A stretch of DNA of 64,000 nt from Arthrobacter_H rhombi (GTDB lineage: Bacteria; Actinomycetota; Actinomycetes; Actinomycetales; Micrococcaceae). The stretch lies in the NCBI RefSeq assembly GCF_039526245.1, contig NZ_BAAAIV010000011.1, forward strand, positions 208,409 through 272,408, given 5' to 3'. A program made the position numbers and the translations under genes. Under the pieces are notes generated by a model. The model was not told the DNA's origin. It saw only the letters and a list, made by a program, of their open reading frames with translations, and searched no databases. Positions 34,648 through 42,282 of the stretch are shown here, one piece after another (position 1 is the first letter of the stretch; the number at the start of each line of letters is the position of its first letter).

Positions 34648-35351
34648 TGGTATCCGTTCCTGACGAGGTGGTCCACGGCGCCGCGGACGGCCCCGAGATG
34701 TTCCTGCATGGCGTCTTCTGCAGCGTGGGGGTCACGGGCCTCGATGGCTGCGACGATTTTTTCGTGCTCGCGGTTGGAGGGCTCGCGGCGTCCGGCGATC
34801 AGGTTCAGGGTCTCGGACTGGCGGGCCATGGCATCGCGGATGTCCCCGACGACCTTGATGAAGACGCCGTTGCCGCTGGCTGCGGCGATGGCGAGGTGGA
34901 AGGTGGCGTCGAGCTCCACCCAGGCGCCGGCGTCGTCTTCGGTGTGCATGGCCTCCATCAGCGTCTTCAGACGTGCGAGGTCCTCGGCGGTGCGGCGCAG
35001 GGCAGCGAGCCGGGCGGCGGGGGCCTCGATGTGGGGGCGGGCCTCGAGCAGGTCGGTGGAGGAGAAGCTGCCGAGCACCAGATCCTGCCGTGGTTCGGCG
35101 GCGATGACGAACGTGCCGCGGCCCGTCTCCGTGCGGGTCAGGCCCAGGGCGGCGCACGAGCGCAAGGCCTCACGCACCACGGAGCGGCTGACGCCGAACT
35201 GGGCGCCGAGGGTTGCCTCGGAACTGAGTTTGGTGCCGACCACCAGGTCGCCGGATTCGATGGCCGCACGCAGGGAGCGGAAGACCGCCTCGGACGCACT
35301 GGTGCGTTCGATCGGCTGCTGTCCTGCTGTCCAGCTGTCTGACAGGTTCAT
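34644..35351 (-). CDS. GntR-family regulator with FCD domain
   Basis: Transcriptional regulator of 235 residues. The N-terminal GntR winged helix contains LRAAIESGDLVVGTKLSSE and FGVSRSVVREALRS; the helical FCD domain follows, with the metal or acid-binding pattern in WVELDATFHLAIAAASGNG and REHEKIVAAIEARD. It heads the asparaginase-aspartase-permease operon and overlaps asparaginase by four bases, so it probably senses aspartate, asparagine or fumarate. The ATG at 35351 was chosen; a GTG 24 bases upstream is in frame, and neither has a clear ribosome site. Confidence 0.86.
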   Translation of the reverse strand: MNLSDSWTAGQQPIERTSASEAVFRSLRAAIESGDLVVGTKLSSEATLGAQFGVSRSVVREALRSCAALGLTRTETGRGTFVIAAEPRQDLVLGSFSSTDLLEARPHIEAPAARLAALRRTAEDLARLKTLMEAMHTEDDAGAWVELDATFHLAIAAASGNGVFIKVVGDIRDAMARQSETLNLIAGRREPSNREHEKIVAAIEARDPHAAEDAMQEHLGAVRGAVDHLVRNGYQ

Positions 35352-35583
35352 GGTGAGTACTATGGCACGGCTCACAGGACGTGGTCAAGATGTGGCCGGT
35401 GGGTCGGCCGGGCCGGGGGAGAACGTGGCGGTTTTACCGGGTGGATTCACCGGTCCGGCTCCTGCGGTCGTGCCGCATCGCACTCTGGCGTAGGGTGCAA
35501 GGGGACGGACACCAGCGGCATCCGGGCCGACCGCGGGCTTGGCCCTGCGCGATGCACCGGACGCCACCAGCGAAGGAGCCACC

Positions 35584-35928
35584 ATGACGTTGAAACCAGC
35601 CGAACGCCAGGCCACCAGCGAGCAGCTTGCCGCCAACTTCGAGCGCTCGGGGCTCTCCCGCGAGCAGGTCTGCGAGGATCTCGAATTCAGTGACAACGAA
35701 CTCGACGCCTCGCTGGAACTGCGCGACATGGTGGATCCGGTCGACGTGTGGGTGTTGCGTGACTACCTCGAGCTGGCGGTGCGCCAGGCCGATGCCGAAC
35801 CTGTCGAGTTCACCGTGCTGACCGAGGAGGCCCGGACCGAGGCCTACAAGTGGTACATCCTGCGTGATGCGCCGCAGCCAGGCAGTGCGGCAGGCGCAGC
35901 GGCCACGGAGAGCGCCGACGTCGACTGA
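35584..35928 (+). CDS. DUF2316 family protein
   Basis: Small cytoplasmic protein of 114 residues of the uncharacterised DUF2316 family. The first part looks like a helix-turn-helix-type fold (LSREQVCEDLEFSDNELDASLEL), then DVWVLRDYLELAVRQADAEP, the family hallmark, and an Ala-rich tail. GAAGGAG lies 6 bases before the ATG. It is monocistronic and convergent with the glutathione peroxidase gene. Function unknown. Confidence 0.8.
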   Translation: MTLKPAERQATSEQLAANFERSGLSREQVCEDLEFSDNELDASLELRDMVDPVDVWVLRDYLELAVRQADAEPVEFTVLTEEARTEAYKWYILRDAPQPGSAAGAAATESADVD

Positions 35929-35960
35929 TCCCCGCCGTGGCTACCCGCTGCCCGGTCCGG

Positions 35961-36443
35961 TCAGGCGGGGAGGTGCGCCTCGATTGCACCGACGATGGCC
36001 GGGTCGTCCGGTTCGGTCCTGGGGCGGAAGCGCAGCGTCTCGTCGGAGGGCAGGATGAGGAACTTCTCGAAATTCCACGTCACCCGACCGGCTTTGCCCG
36101 CGGCGTCCGGCGTCTTCTTCAGTTCCGTGTACAGGGGATGCTCGCGTCGGCCGTTGACGCGCACCCGGTCGAACACCGGAAATGTCACCCCGTAGGTCAT
36201 CGAGCAGAATTCCTGGACTGCCTCGTTGCTCCCCAGTTCCTGCAGGAACTGGTTGCTGGGGAACGCCAGCACCGTGAAGCCGCGGTCGCCGTAGGTGCGT
36301 TGCAGGGCCTCGAGTTTGGTGTATTGCGGGGCCAGGCCGCACCGTGAGGCGACGTTGACGACCAGGACGACCTGGTCGGCGTGCTGGGCGAGCGTCGTGG
36401 TCGTTCCATCCATCGTGGCGATGGGAATGCTTCGAAGGTCCAT
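35961..36443 (-). CDS. glutathione peroxidase family thiol peroxidase
   Basis: Peroxidase of 160 residues reducing hydroperoxides, in bacteria normally with thioredoxin rather than glutathione. The peroxidatic Cys is in NVASRCGLAPQY and the active-site Trp/Asn in WNFEKFLI. The usual FPCNQF motif reads FPSNQF, so that non-essential Cys is Ser; the later Cys in EFCSMTYG, the position of the resolving Cys in thioredoxin-dependent members, is kept. The start gives a full-length family N-terminus, although no ribosome site is obvious. Confidence 0.9.
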   Translation of the reverse strand: MDLRSIPIATMDGTTTTLAQHADQVVLVVNVASRCGLAPQYTKLEALQRTYGDRGFTVLAFPSNQFLQELGSNEAVQEFCSMTYGVTFPVFDRVRVNGRREHPLYTELKKTPDAAGKAGRVTWNFEKFLILPSDETLRFRPRTEPDDPAIVGAIEAHLPA

Positions 36444-36615
36444 GTACAGGCAACGAGCGGTGTGCGCTCGCCATTCCCGACACGGGTGCCGCGGGAAGCC
36501 GTTGTGGTGTCAATGTCGGGCCGCCGATCACGGGGGCGGACGGAGTACCGAGGATGACCCGGGCGCGCGTCACGAAGTGCTGGACAACATCGCGACCTCT
36601 TGCAAGGATCGGATC

Positions 36616-36807
36616 ATGACCCGCAAAGAGAGCCTGGAAGCGTCCGGATTGGTTCTGGCCCTGGCCGTGATCGTACTGGTGGTCGGCCTGGCTGTGCACC
36701 TGAACCCGGCCACGGTGACCATTCTGGTGGCCGTATTCGCTGCAGTCATCGGTCCGCCGGTGGCCATCCGGTGGGCCAAGCGGCATCGGAGCGCCACCGG
36801 GGACTAG
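36616..36807 (+). CDS. small two-helix membrane protein
   Basis: Predicted 63-residue protein with two hydrophobic segments (about residues 9-27 and 32-51) and a basic C-terminus (RWAKRHRS). AAGGA lies upstream of the ATG. Not recognised. Its TAG shares the palindrome CTAG with the stop of the convergent membrane protein gene. Confidence 0.5.
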   Translation: MTRKESLEASGLVLALAVIVLVVGLAVHLNPATVTILVAVFAAVIGPPVAIRWAKRHRSATGD

Positions 36808-37757
36808 GGCACTATCGACTGTTCCAGCGCGTAGCGCCGTCCGGCTCCCACCTGCCGGATGTAGTACGCGGTGAGCATGATGACGACGATGGCGAAGACG
36901 ACTCCGAGGAGCTGCGAGCCGAAGGATGATCCGACGACTGCTCCCGTCTCGACTTTCTGGGCCACCTGCGACAAGAACAGCAGGGGGAGGAACTGCAATG
37001 GGAAGTGCAGCAAGTACGGCAGGGCCGTGGCGTAGCGGACTCCCTGCCGTCCCATCTCGTCGTCCGGCGCACGACCGTCATGCTTCATGACCCGACGATG
37101 CAGCTCGCGAACATGGTCGGAGTTCACCCGTGCATCGAGCAAGATCCGATCCCGGATGAACGTTCCGTAGAGCATCGTGGCCATGCTGGTGAGGAAAAGT
37201 GCCAGTTGGAGTCCCGACAGCAGCCGGGAGTTCCAATCGAGGGTGGAATAGTCGAGCAGCAGCGAAAACCAGAAAATCAGGGACGACCCGATGGCGAGGC
37301 AGCAGGAGCCCAGGGCGATCAGATGTTCAGCGGTGGGGAGTCGCAGGGAAGCGGATGCGGTGTCGGCTTCACGGTTTTCCGCCAGGCGCCTGCCCACCGA
37401 CGTGGCAGCGAATCGCAAGGCGACCCCCGAAGCCAGCGTGACGACGGAGGGAAGGAGCGGGCCGCCGAAAGCAAGGGGGTAGAGGATCGACAACATCGAC
37501 CCCAGCATCCAGGTGGTCAGGCCCACCCGCTTCCACCAGGTGAGCCCGCGGAAACGGGCCGGCTCGATCGGCCCGCCGGCCAGGAATCGGTCCAGACCGA
37601 ACAGCCACGCGGAACACCACAGCGCGGTCGGCGCCAACGCCGCCAGGAGTTGGTCCTCGGACGATGCGCCGGTGTTTCCTGCGATGAGCCAGGTGGAGAG
37701 GCCTGCCGTGTAGGCGAGGCCGGCCAACAGCGCGGACAGGTAGATCAGTACTCTCAA
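36804..37757 (-). CDS. uncharacterised integral membrane protein
   Basis: Not recognised. The 317-residue protein has about eight hydrophobic segments, beginning at once with LIYLSALLAGLAYTAGLSTW, and a charged cytoplasmic loop near 215-245 (RELHRRVMKHDGRAPDDEMG). No ATG or GTG lies in frame near the beginning; the TTG at 37757, with GAGGG about 10 bases upstream, gives the full first helix and is the likely start. It is divergent from the histidine phosphatase gene and ends overlapping a convergent small gene at CTAG. Confidence 0.65.
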   Translation of the reverse strand: MRVLIYLSALLAGLAYTAGLSTWLIAGNTGASSEDQLLAALAPTALWCSAWLFGLDRFLAGGPIEPARFRGLTWWKRVGLTTWMLGSMLSILYPLAFGGPLLPSVVTLASGVALRFAATSVGRRLAENREADTASASLRLPTAEHLIALGSCCLAIGSSLIFWFSLLLDYSTLDWNSRLLSGLQLALFLTSMATMLYGTFIRDRILLDARVNSDHVRELHRRVMKHDGRAPDDEMGRQGVRYATALPYLLHFPLQFLPLLFLSQVAQKVETGAVVGSSFGSQLLGVVFAIVVIMLTAYYIRQVGAGRRYALEQSIVP

Positions 37758-37826
37758 CTCGTGGGATCCCTCGGTTGTGGGTAGCGTTGCCCTCCACGGT
37801 ATTTCATTTGAGATAGGGGACGTTTG

Positions 37827-38519
37827 ATGCGGTTGTATCTGGTGCGGCATGGGCAGACGGCGTCGAACGTCGGGGGCTACCTGGACACCACGGTTCCCGG
37901 TGCACCGTTGAACGACCTGGGCCTCGAACAGGCCCGGCGGCTCATTGATGCCCTTCACGAGCACCCCTTCGAAGCGATTTATGCGTCGACCCAGCAGCGG
38001 GCCCAGCAGACCGCGGCTCCCGTGGCCGCGCACCGGGGGCTCGACGTCGTCGTGCGTGATGGGTTGCGGGAGATCTCCGCTGGTGAGCTGGAAATGCGCA
38101 ACGACGAGGATGCGGTCCGCTCCTACTTCATGGGGTTTGGCGCCTTCGCCGCCGGAGACCTGCGAGCCGGCATGCCCGGCGGTGAAACCGGCGCCGATGT
38201 CCTGGGGCGGTTCGACGCGGTCATCGAGGAGATCCTCTCCAGCGGTGTCGAGTCCGCGGCCATCGTCAGCCACGGGGCCATGCTGCGGACCTGGTCCGGG
38301 TACCACTGCGCGAACCTGGACGTGGACTTCGTCATGCGCAACCCGTTGACCAACACGGGAGTCATCGTCGTCGAGGGCGACCCGGTATCGGGCTGGCATG
38401 CCGACACCTGGATTGGCGAGCCGGTCGCTTCCTCCGCGGAAGACGCCGGCCCGACGGGCGAATCCGTCGATGAAGCCACCCAGGATGCCCCGCCGAAACG
38501 CACCGATCGCGGGTTCTGA
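37827..38519 (+). CDS. histidine phosphatase family protein
   Basis: Phosphoglycerate mutase-like phosphatase of 230 residues. The phosphohistidine motif LVRHGQTASN is at the N-terminus; the second catalytic His is in IVSHGAM and the acid in EISAGELEM. The substrate could be a sugar phosphate, nucleotide or cofactor precursor. The C-terminal 40 residues are a polar tail. AGGGGA precedes the ATG. It is followed after 26 bases by a cytidine deaminase-like gene on the same strand. Confidence 0.9.
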   Translation: MRLYLVRHGQTASNVGGYLDTTVPGAPLNDLGLEQARRLIDALHEHPFEAIYASTQQRAQQTAAPVAAHRGLDVVVRDGLREISAGELEMRNDEDAVRSYFMGFGAFAAGDLRAGMPGGETGADVLGRFDAVIEEILSSGVESAAIVSHGAMLRTWSGYHCANLDVDFVMRNPLTNTGVIVVEGDPVSGWHADTWIGEPVASSAEDAGPTGESVDEATQDAPPKRTDRGF

Positions 38520-38545
38520 ACCTGGTCCAATGGCAGACTGGCTGC

Positions 38546-38983
38546 ATGCATCCGGGACCACCGCTGATCGAAGCCGCCATCGCCCAACTGGATCGCCGCT
38601 GGCCAGGGGGTGACGGCGTCGCAGCAGCGCTGGCCCTGGACGACGGCTCCATCGTGACCAGCGTCGGTCTGGACAACTTCAATGCAGCGGTTAATCTGTG
38701 CGCCGAGACGGGCGCCCTGTGCCAGGCCTTCACCCTGGACCGGGCCGTCACGGCGACGGCCTGCGTTGCCCGGGTTGGAGAGGACATCGTCGTCCTCGCG
38801 CCCTGCGGGGTCTGCCGGGAGCGGTTGGCGCTGTGGGGCCCCGACGTGCAGGCGTTGGTGCCCGATCGAGATGCCCCGGAGGGGTGGGAGGCTCTGAGTC
38901 TGGCCGAGCTGAATCCGCACTACTGGGCGCAGCAGTTCACCGCCGGTGGGGTATGGCCGAGCGCTGCGGAACACTCCGGGTAG
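38546..38983 (+). CDS. cytidine deaminase family protein
   Basis: Zinc deaminase of 145 residues, probably acting on cytidine or a related aminopyrimidine nucleoside. Zinc ligands and the catalytic Glu are seen as C52-A-E54 and P-C87-x2-C90 (PCGVCRE), the three-Cys arrangement of homotetrameric cytidine deaminases and blasticidin-S deaminases. It follows a histidine phosphatase gene closely and is convergent with the methyltransferase gene. Nucleoside salvage is the simplest role. Confidence 0.85.
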   Translation: MHPGPPLIEAAIAQLDRRWPGGDGVAAALALDDGSIVTSVGLDNFNAAVNLCAETGALCQAFTLDRAVTATACVARVGEDIVVLAPCGVCRERLALWGPDVQALVPDRDAPEGWEALSLAELNPHYWAQQFTAGGVWPSAAEHSG

Positions 38984-39015
38984 GGCGGTTCCCAGCCCGC
39001 CGGCGATTGCGGCAG

Positions 39016-39882
39016 CTACGCCTTGCGCGCCAACCAGGCAGTGCGGGTCCCGGAGAGCTTCAGATCGGTGCGGTGCCTCAACCCCGCCTCGTCCTGCGGA
39101 TCCAGGAGTCGATCGAGCGTGGACAGGTCCCCGGCGTCGAGGTGGTCCTTGAGGAACGTGCGGATGCGCGAGAGGTAGGCGGCCGCGTAGTCCCCGGTGC
39201 CCTCCGGTGCGGGGTCCTGGGCGGTGTCGAACTGGCGCTGGGCCACGACGTCGAACCCGGCGCTGCGCAGCGGTTCCGTCCAGTCGGGGTGGTGGTTCCA
39301 CCCCTGGGCGGCGATGACCTCATGGCAGCGGTCCTCCAGCCCGGGGCGTCCGATCCCGAGGTCTTCGGGCAGGTAGCGGGGGAGGGCATCCATTTCGACG
39401 ACGGCGAGCAGGCCGCCCGGCGCCAGCATCTCGTGGATCGAGCGAAGGGCACGGTCGGGATCGGCGAATTCGTGCAGCGACGAGGCGGCCCAGACCAGAT
39501 CGGCGGCGGGCAGCGAGGGCCACGCCTCATCCAGGTTGGCCTGGACAGGAAGTATGCGTGAGGAGAGGTCGTGGGCGCTGGCCCGGTCCGCGATGCGCTC
39601 GATCATGGTGGGCGACTGGTCCACCGCGTGGAGGATGGCCGCGGGGAAGCGGCGGGCCAGGGCGAGGCTCCCGGTCCCCGTGCCGGCTCCCACATCGATG
39701 ATGGTTCCGGTGACCTGCGGTGCGTGCTCGGCCACCCAGCCGGTCAGTGTCATCAGGTAGTCCTTGAGGATCGCTGCATCCAGATCCAACAGCCCGGCGA
39801 GGTCCTCGCCGTGGTCGTGGTGGTGCCCTGCGTGGTGCTGGTGTCCTGCATGGTCGTGGCGTCCCGCTGCGTGCTCTGTCAT
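39016..39882 (-). CDS. class I SAM-dependent methyltransferase with His-rich N-terminus
   Basis: Predicted methyltransferase of 288 residues. The SAM-binding motif I is IIDVGAGTGTG (61-71), followed by HAVDQSP (motif II) and ADLVWAASSLHEF (motif for the reaction region). The first 25 residues contain ten histidines in HxH and HHH clusters, typical of metal-binding tails and not part of the fold. No ribosome site is evident; TAACCT 7 bases before the ATG suggests a leaderless message. The divergent neighbour is an XRE-cupin regulator, with an inverted repeat between them. Substrate unknown; a metal or metalloid link is possible. Confidence 0.82.
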   Translation of the reverse strand: MTEHAAGRHDHAGHQHHAGHHHDHGEDLAGLLDLDAAILKDYLMTLTGWVAEHAPQVTGTIIDVGAGTGTGSLALARRFPAAILHAVDQSPTMIERIADRASAHDLSSRILPVQANLDEAWPSLPAADLVWAASSLHEFADPDRALRSIHEMLAPGGLLAVVEMDALPRYLPEDLGIGRPGLEDRCHEVIAAQGWNHHPDWTEPLRSAGFDVVAQRQFDTAQDPAPEGTGDYAAAYLSRIRTFLKDHLDAGDLSTLDRLLDPQDEAGLRHRTDLKLSGTRTAWLARKA

Positions 39883-39909
39883 GGTTCAAGGTTAGGCGGC
39901 GTGTGCCAT

Positions 39910-39931
39910 ATACGCATACCATTTTGCGTAT
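39910..39931. promoter_or_regulatory. inverted repeat overlapping the XRE start codon
   Basis: ATACGCA (39910-39916) and TGCGTAT (39925-39931) are perfect 7-base inverted repeats with an 8-base spacer, in the 47-base divergent region. The right arm contains the first two bases of the XRE gene's ATG (39930). It is a strong candidate operator for that regulator. Confidence 0.65.
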
Positions 39932-40517
39932 GACGCAAGAACTTGATCTGGATACCCTCATCCGTCTGCGGATCCGCGGGATGCGGCAGGCCCGGGGGTG
40001 GTCGTTGGACGCGCTCGCCGCCCGCTGCCACCTGAGCCCCTCGACCCTGAGCCGGATCGAAACCGGTCAACGCCGGATCGCCGTGGACCAGCTGGTGGTC
40101 ATTGCCCGCTGCCTGGACACCACGCTGGACCAGCTCGTGGAATCCGCTGACGACTCCGACGTGGTGATCCGCCCGGAACCCGAACATACGCCGGGACTGA
40201 CCACCTGGCTGCTCTCCCGTGACGGTGCCACCCCCGGGATGGGCGTGGCGAAGATGCGCATCACTGCCGAGCGGCCCACGGGGCCCGCCAGTCAGGGGGT
40301 GCATCCCGGGCGTGAATGGTTCACCGTCCTGTCCGGCACGGCGCACCTGCAATTGGGCGAACGGCTCCTGGTGGTCCGCGAGGGCGAGGCCGCCGAGTTC
40401 TCCACCATGATCCCGCACGTGATCAGTGCGCCGGATGGCCCCGTGGAGCTGCTGGTCATCCTGGACCGTGACGGCCAGCGAGCCCATCTGCATGAGGGGC
40501 ACGAACACCAGCACTGA
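39930..40517 (+). CDS. XRE-family regulator with cupin domain
   Basis: One-component regulator of 195 residues. An N-terminal helix-turn-helix (RQARGWSLDALAARCHLSPS, STLSRIETGQR) is followed by a cupin barrel, with HPGREWFTVLSGTAHLQLG as its first motif. Family members sense small ligands or metals. The C-terminus is His-rich (HLHEGHEHQH), like the divergent methyltransferase's N-terminus. The ATG lies inside an inverted repeat, so it probably represses itself and the methyltransferase gene; TACCAT 7 bases upstream of the ATG suggests a leaderless transcript. Confidence 0.86.
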   Translation: MTQELDLDTLIRLRIRGMRQARGWSLDALAARCHLSPSTLSRIETGQRRIAVDQLVVIARCLDTTLDQLVESADDSDVVIRPEPEHTPGLTTWLLSRDGATPGMGVAKMRITAERPTGPASQGVHPGREWFTVLSGTAHLQLGERLLVVREGEAAEFSTMIPHVISAPDGPVELLVILDRDGQRAHLHEGHEHQH

Positions 40518-40693
40518 GCCCCCGGGCTCCCGGCTCGCGGCCTCGTCATCTCGGGACCACTAACGGTGCAATTTGGCTGCTCCCGGCCCATACTGGTGGG
40601 AGGGGCCGCCGCCGGAGGGGCTGGCTGTGGCGGTCCCGCCCACCATGGCCGGGGCCAGCCGTGGCCCTGGACCTGCCAGTCGGGAGTGTATAG

Positions 40694-41833
40694 ATGCAGC
40701 CCACACGTCCAATCGGGCTACTCGCCCTCGGAGCCATCGCAGCGCTCGTGCTGTCCGCCTGCGCCTCGGGAAACCAGGGCGCCACCCCCGCCACGCCAGC
40801 ACCGGCCTCCGCCAGCGCCCCGCCGTCGTCGTCCATGAAATCCGGGCAGGACCCCACCCATCAGCCGTTGCGCGGGGAACCCGCAGTAGTCGTCGACGGG
40901 TTGGAGGCGCCGTGGTCGATCGTGTTCCGGGAGAGGACGGCGCTGGTCAGCGAGCGCGACAGCGGACGCATCCTCGAGCTCACCGACGACGGCGACACCC
41001 GGGAAATCGGGGTGGTCCCCGGAGTGGTACATGGCGGGGAAGGTGGACTGCTGGGCCTGGCGCTTCAGGGCAAGCGCCACCTGTATGCCTATTCGACCGG
41101 GGAGGGCGGCAACCGCGTCCAGCGCTTCGAACTGGTCGGAAAGCCGGGCGCGCTGTCGCTGGGGAAGGGCACCACCCTGCTGCAGGGAATCCCCGCGGGG
41201 GCCAACCACAACGGTGGGCGGCTGGAATTCGGGCCCGATGGCATGCTCTACGTGACCACGGGGGACGGCGGGCAGGGGGCGTACGCCCAGGACCCTGACA
41301 ACCTGGCCGGCAAGATCCTGCGGATGACCCCCGACGGCAAGGTCCCGGGCGACAACCCGTTCGACGGGTCGTACGTCTACAGCCTGGGGCACCGCAACCC
41401 GCAGGGCCTGGCCTGGGCGGACGACGGGACCCTGTACGCCTCGGAGTTCGGGCAGAACACGTGGGATGAACTCAACGTCATCACCGCCGGTGCCAACTAC
41501 GGGTGGCCGCGTGCCGAGGGCATCGCCTCCCGCGACGGCTACACCGACCCGGTGCAGCAATGGGATCCCAGCGAGGCGAGCCCCAGCGGGATGGTCCTGG
41601 CCGACGGGACGATCTTCCTGGCCAACCTGCGCGGGGCCTCCCTGCGGACGGTCGCGCTCGCCGACACCTCCACCTCGACCGAACACTATGTGGGGGAGTA
41701 CGGACGGTTGCGCGATGTGGCGATCGCCCCCACTGGGGATCTGTGGTTTTTGACGAACAACACCGACGGCCGCGGCAGCCCCGGGCCGGAGGACGACATG
41801 ATCTTCAGCGTTGGCCGGGCCGCCGGGGGCTAA
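40694..41833 (+). CDS. PQQ-dependent sugar dehydrogenase family lipoprotein
   Basis: Extracytoplasmic six-bladed beta-propeller of the glucose/sorbosone dehydrogenase family, 379 residues. The signal peptide ends in the lipobox LSAC (Cys23), so it is lipid-anchored, followed by an Ala/Pro/Ser linker. Family motifs include VVHGGEGGLLGLAL, NHNGGRLEFGPDGMLYVTTGDGG and LGHRNPQGLAW. Such proteins may oxidise sugars with PQQ, but many actinobacterial members have unproven cofactor use. GGGAG lies upstream of the ATG. It appears monocistronic. Confidence 0.9.
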   Translation: MQPTRPIGLLALGAIAALVLSACASGNQGATPATPAPASASAPPSSSMKSGQDPTHQPLRGEPAVVVDGLEAPWSIVFRERTALVSERDSGRILELTDDGDTREIGVVPGVVHGGEGGLLGLALQGKRHLYAYSTGEGGNRVQRFELVGKPGALSLGKGTTLLQGIPAGANHNGGRLEFGPDGMLYVTTGDGGQGAYAQDPDNLAGKILRMTPDGKVPGDNPFDGSYVYSLGHRNPQGLAWADDGTLYASEFGQNTWDELNVITAGANYGWPRAEGIASRDGYTDPVQQWDPSEASPSGMVLADGTIFLANLRGASLRTVALADTSTSTEHYVGEYGRLRDVAIAPTGDLWFLTNNTDGRGSPGPEDDMIFSVGRAAGG

Positions 41834-41937
41834 GGGGGACTTCGCGACGGACCCTGCCGTGGAGGTCGCCAGTCTCCGGGCCCTGGACAGGGACGAGCGG
41901 ACGGCCCAAGATCAAGACAACGAACCAGGTGGAGGCA

Positions 41938-42216
41938 ATGATGGGCACCATCCAGACCGGGCAGACCCGGATTGTGATCAGTCCGGCGGTGGCGGGCGGC
42001 ATCGTCGGCTGGGCGGGAACGGTGATCGGCCCACCCCGGGTCGATGGGCCGGAAGCCGCCCGGCCCGGAGTATTCGCGGCGATCGAGGGTGCCGAAACCA
42101 CCGCGGGGGAGGAAATCCCCGAAGCCCTGCGGGCTGGCGGTTCCGGTGGGCAGTCCGGAACGGAGCAGGGGTGGATCTGCCTGACGGAGGCCCATGACGG
42201 AGGCGACGCCGACTAA
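41938..42216 (+). CDS. small hypothetical protein
   Basis: Predicted 92-residue protein, not recognised. It starts at the first of two adjacent ATGs behind GGTGGAGG. The first third is hydrophobic (IVISPAVAGGIVGWAGTVIG) and the remainder polar and Gly/Ala/Glu-rich. It follows the sugar dehydrogenase gene by 104 bases and is followed by a hairpin. The good ribosome site supports it, but no family evidence does. Confidence 0.4.
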   Translation: MMGTIQTGQTRIVISPAVAGGIVGWAGTVIGPPRVDGPEAARPGVFAAIEGAETTAGEEIPEALRAGGSGGQSGTEQGWICLTEAHDGGDAD

Positions 42217-42238
42217 ACCGTGCGGCCCCGAAGCGGGA

Positions 42239-42268
42239 CGGCGGGCGGAGTGCAACACCCGCCCGCCG
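42239..42268. terminator. bidirectional hairpin terminator
   Basis: CGGCGGGCGG and CCGCCCGCCG are perfect 10-base arms with a 10-base loop, between the small hypothetical gene on the plus strand and the convergent SulP-carbonic anhydrase gene. No long T-run follows. Confidence 0.6.
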
Positions 42269-42282
42269 GACCGGACGCCTGG

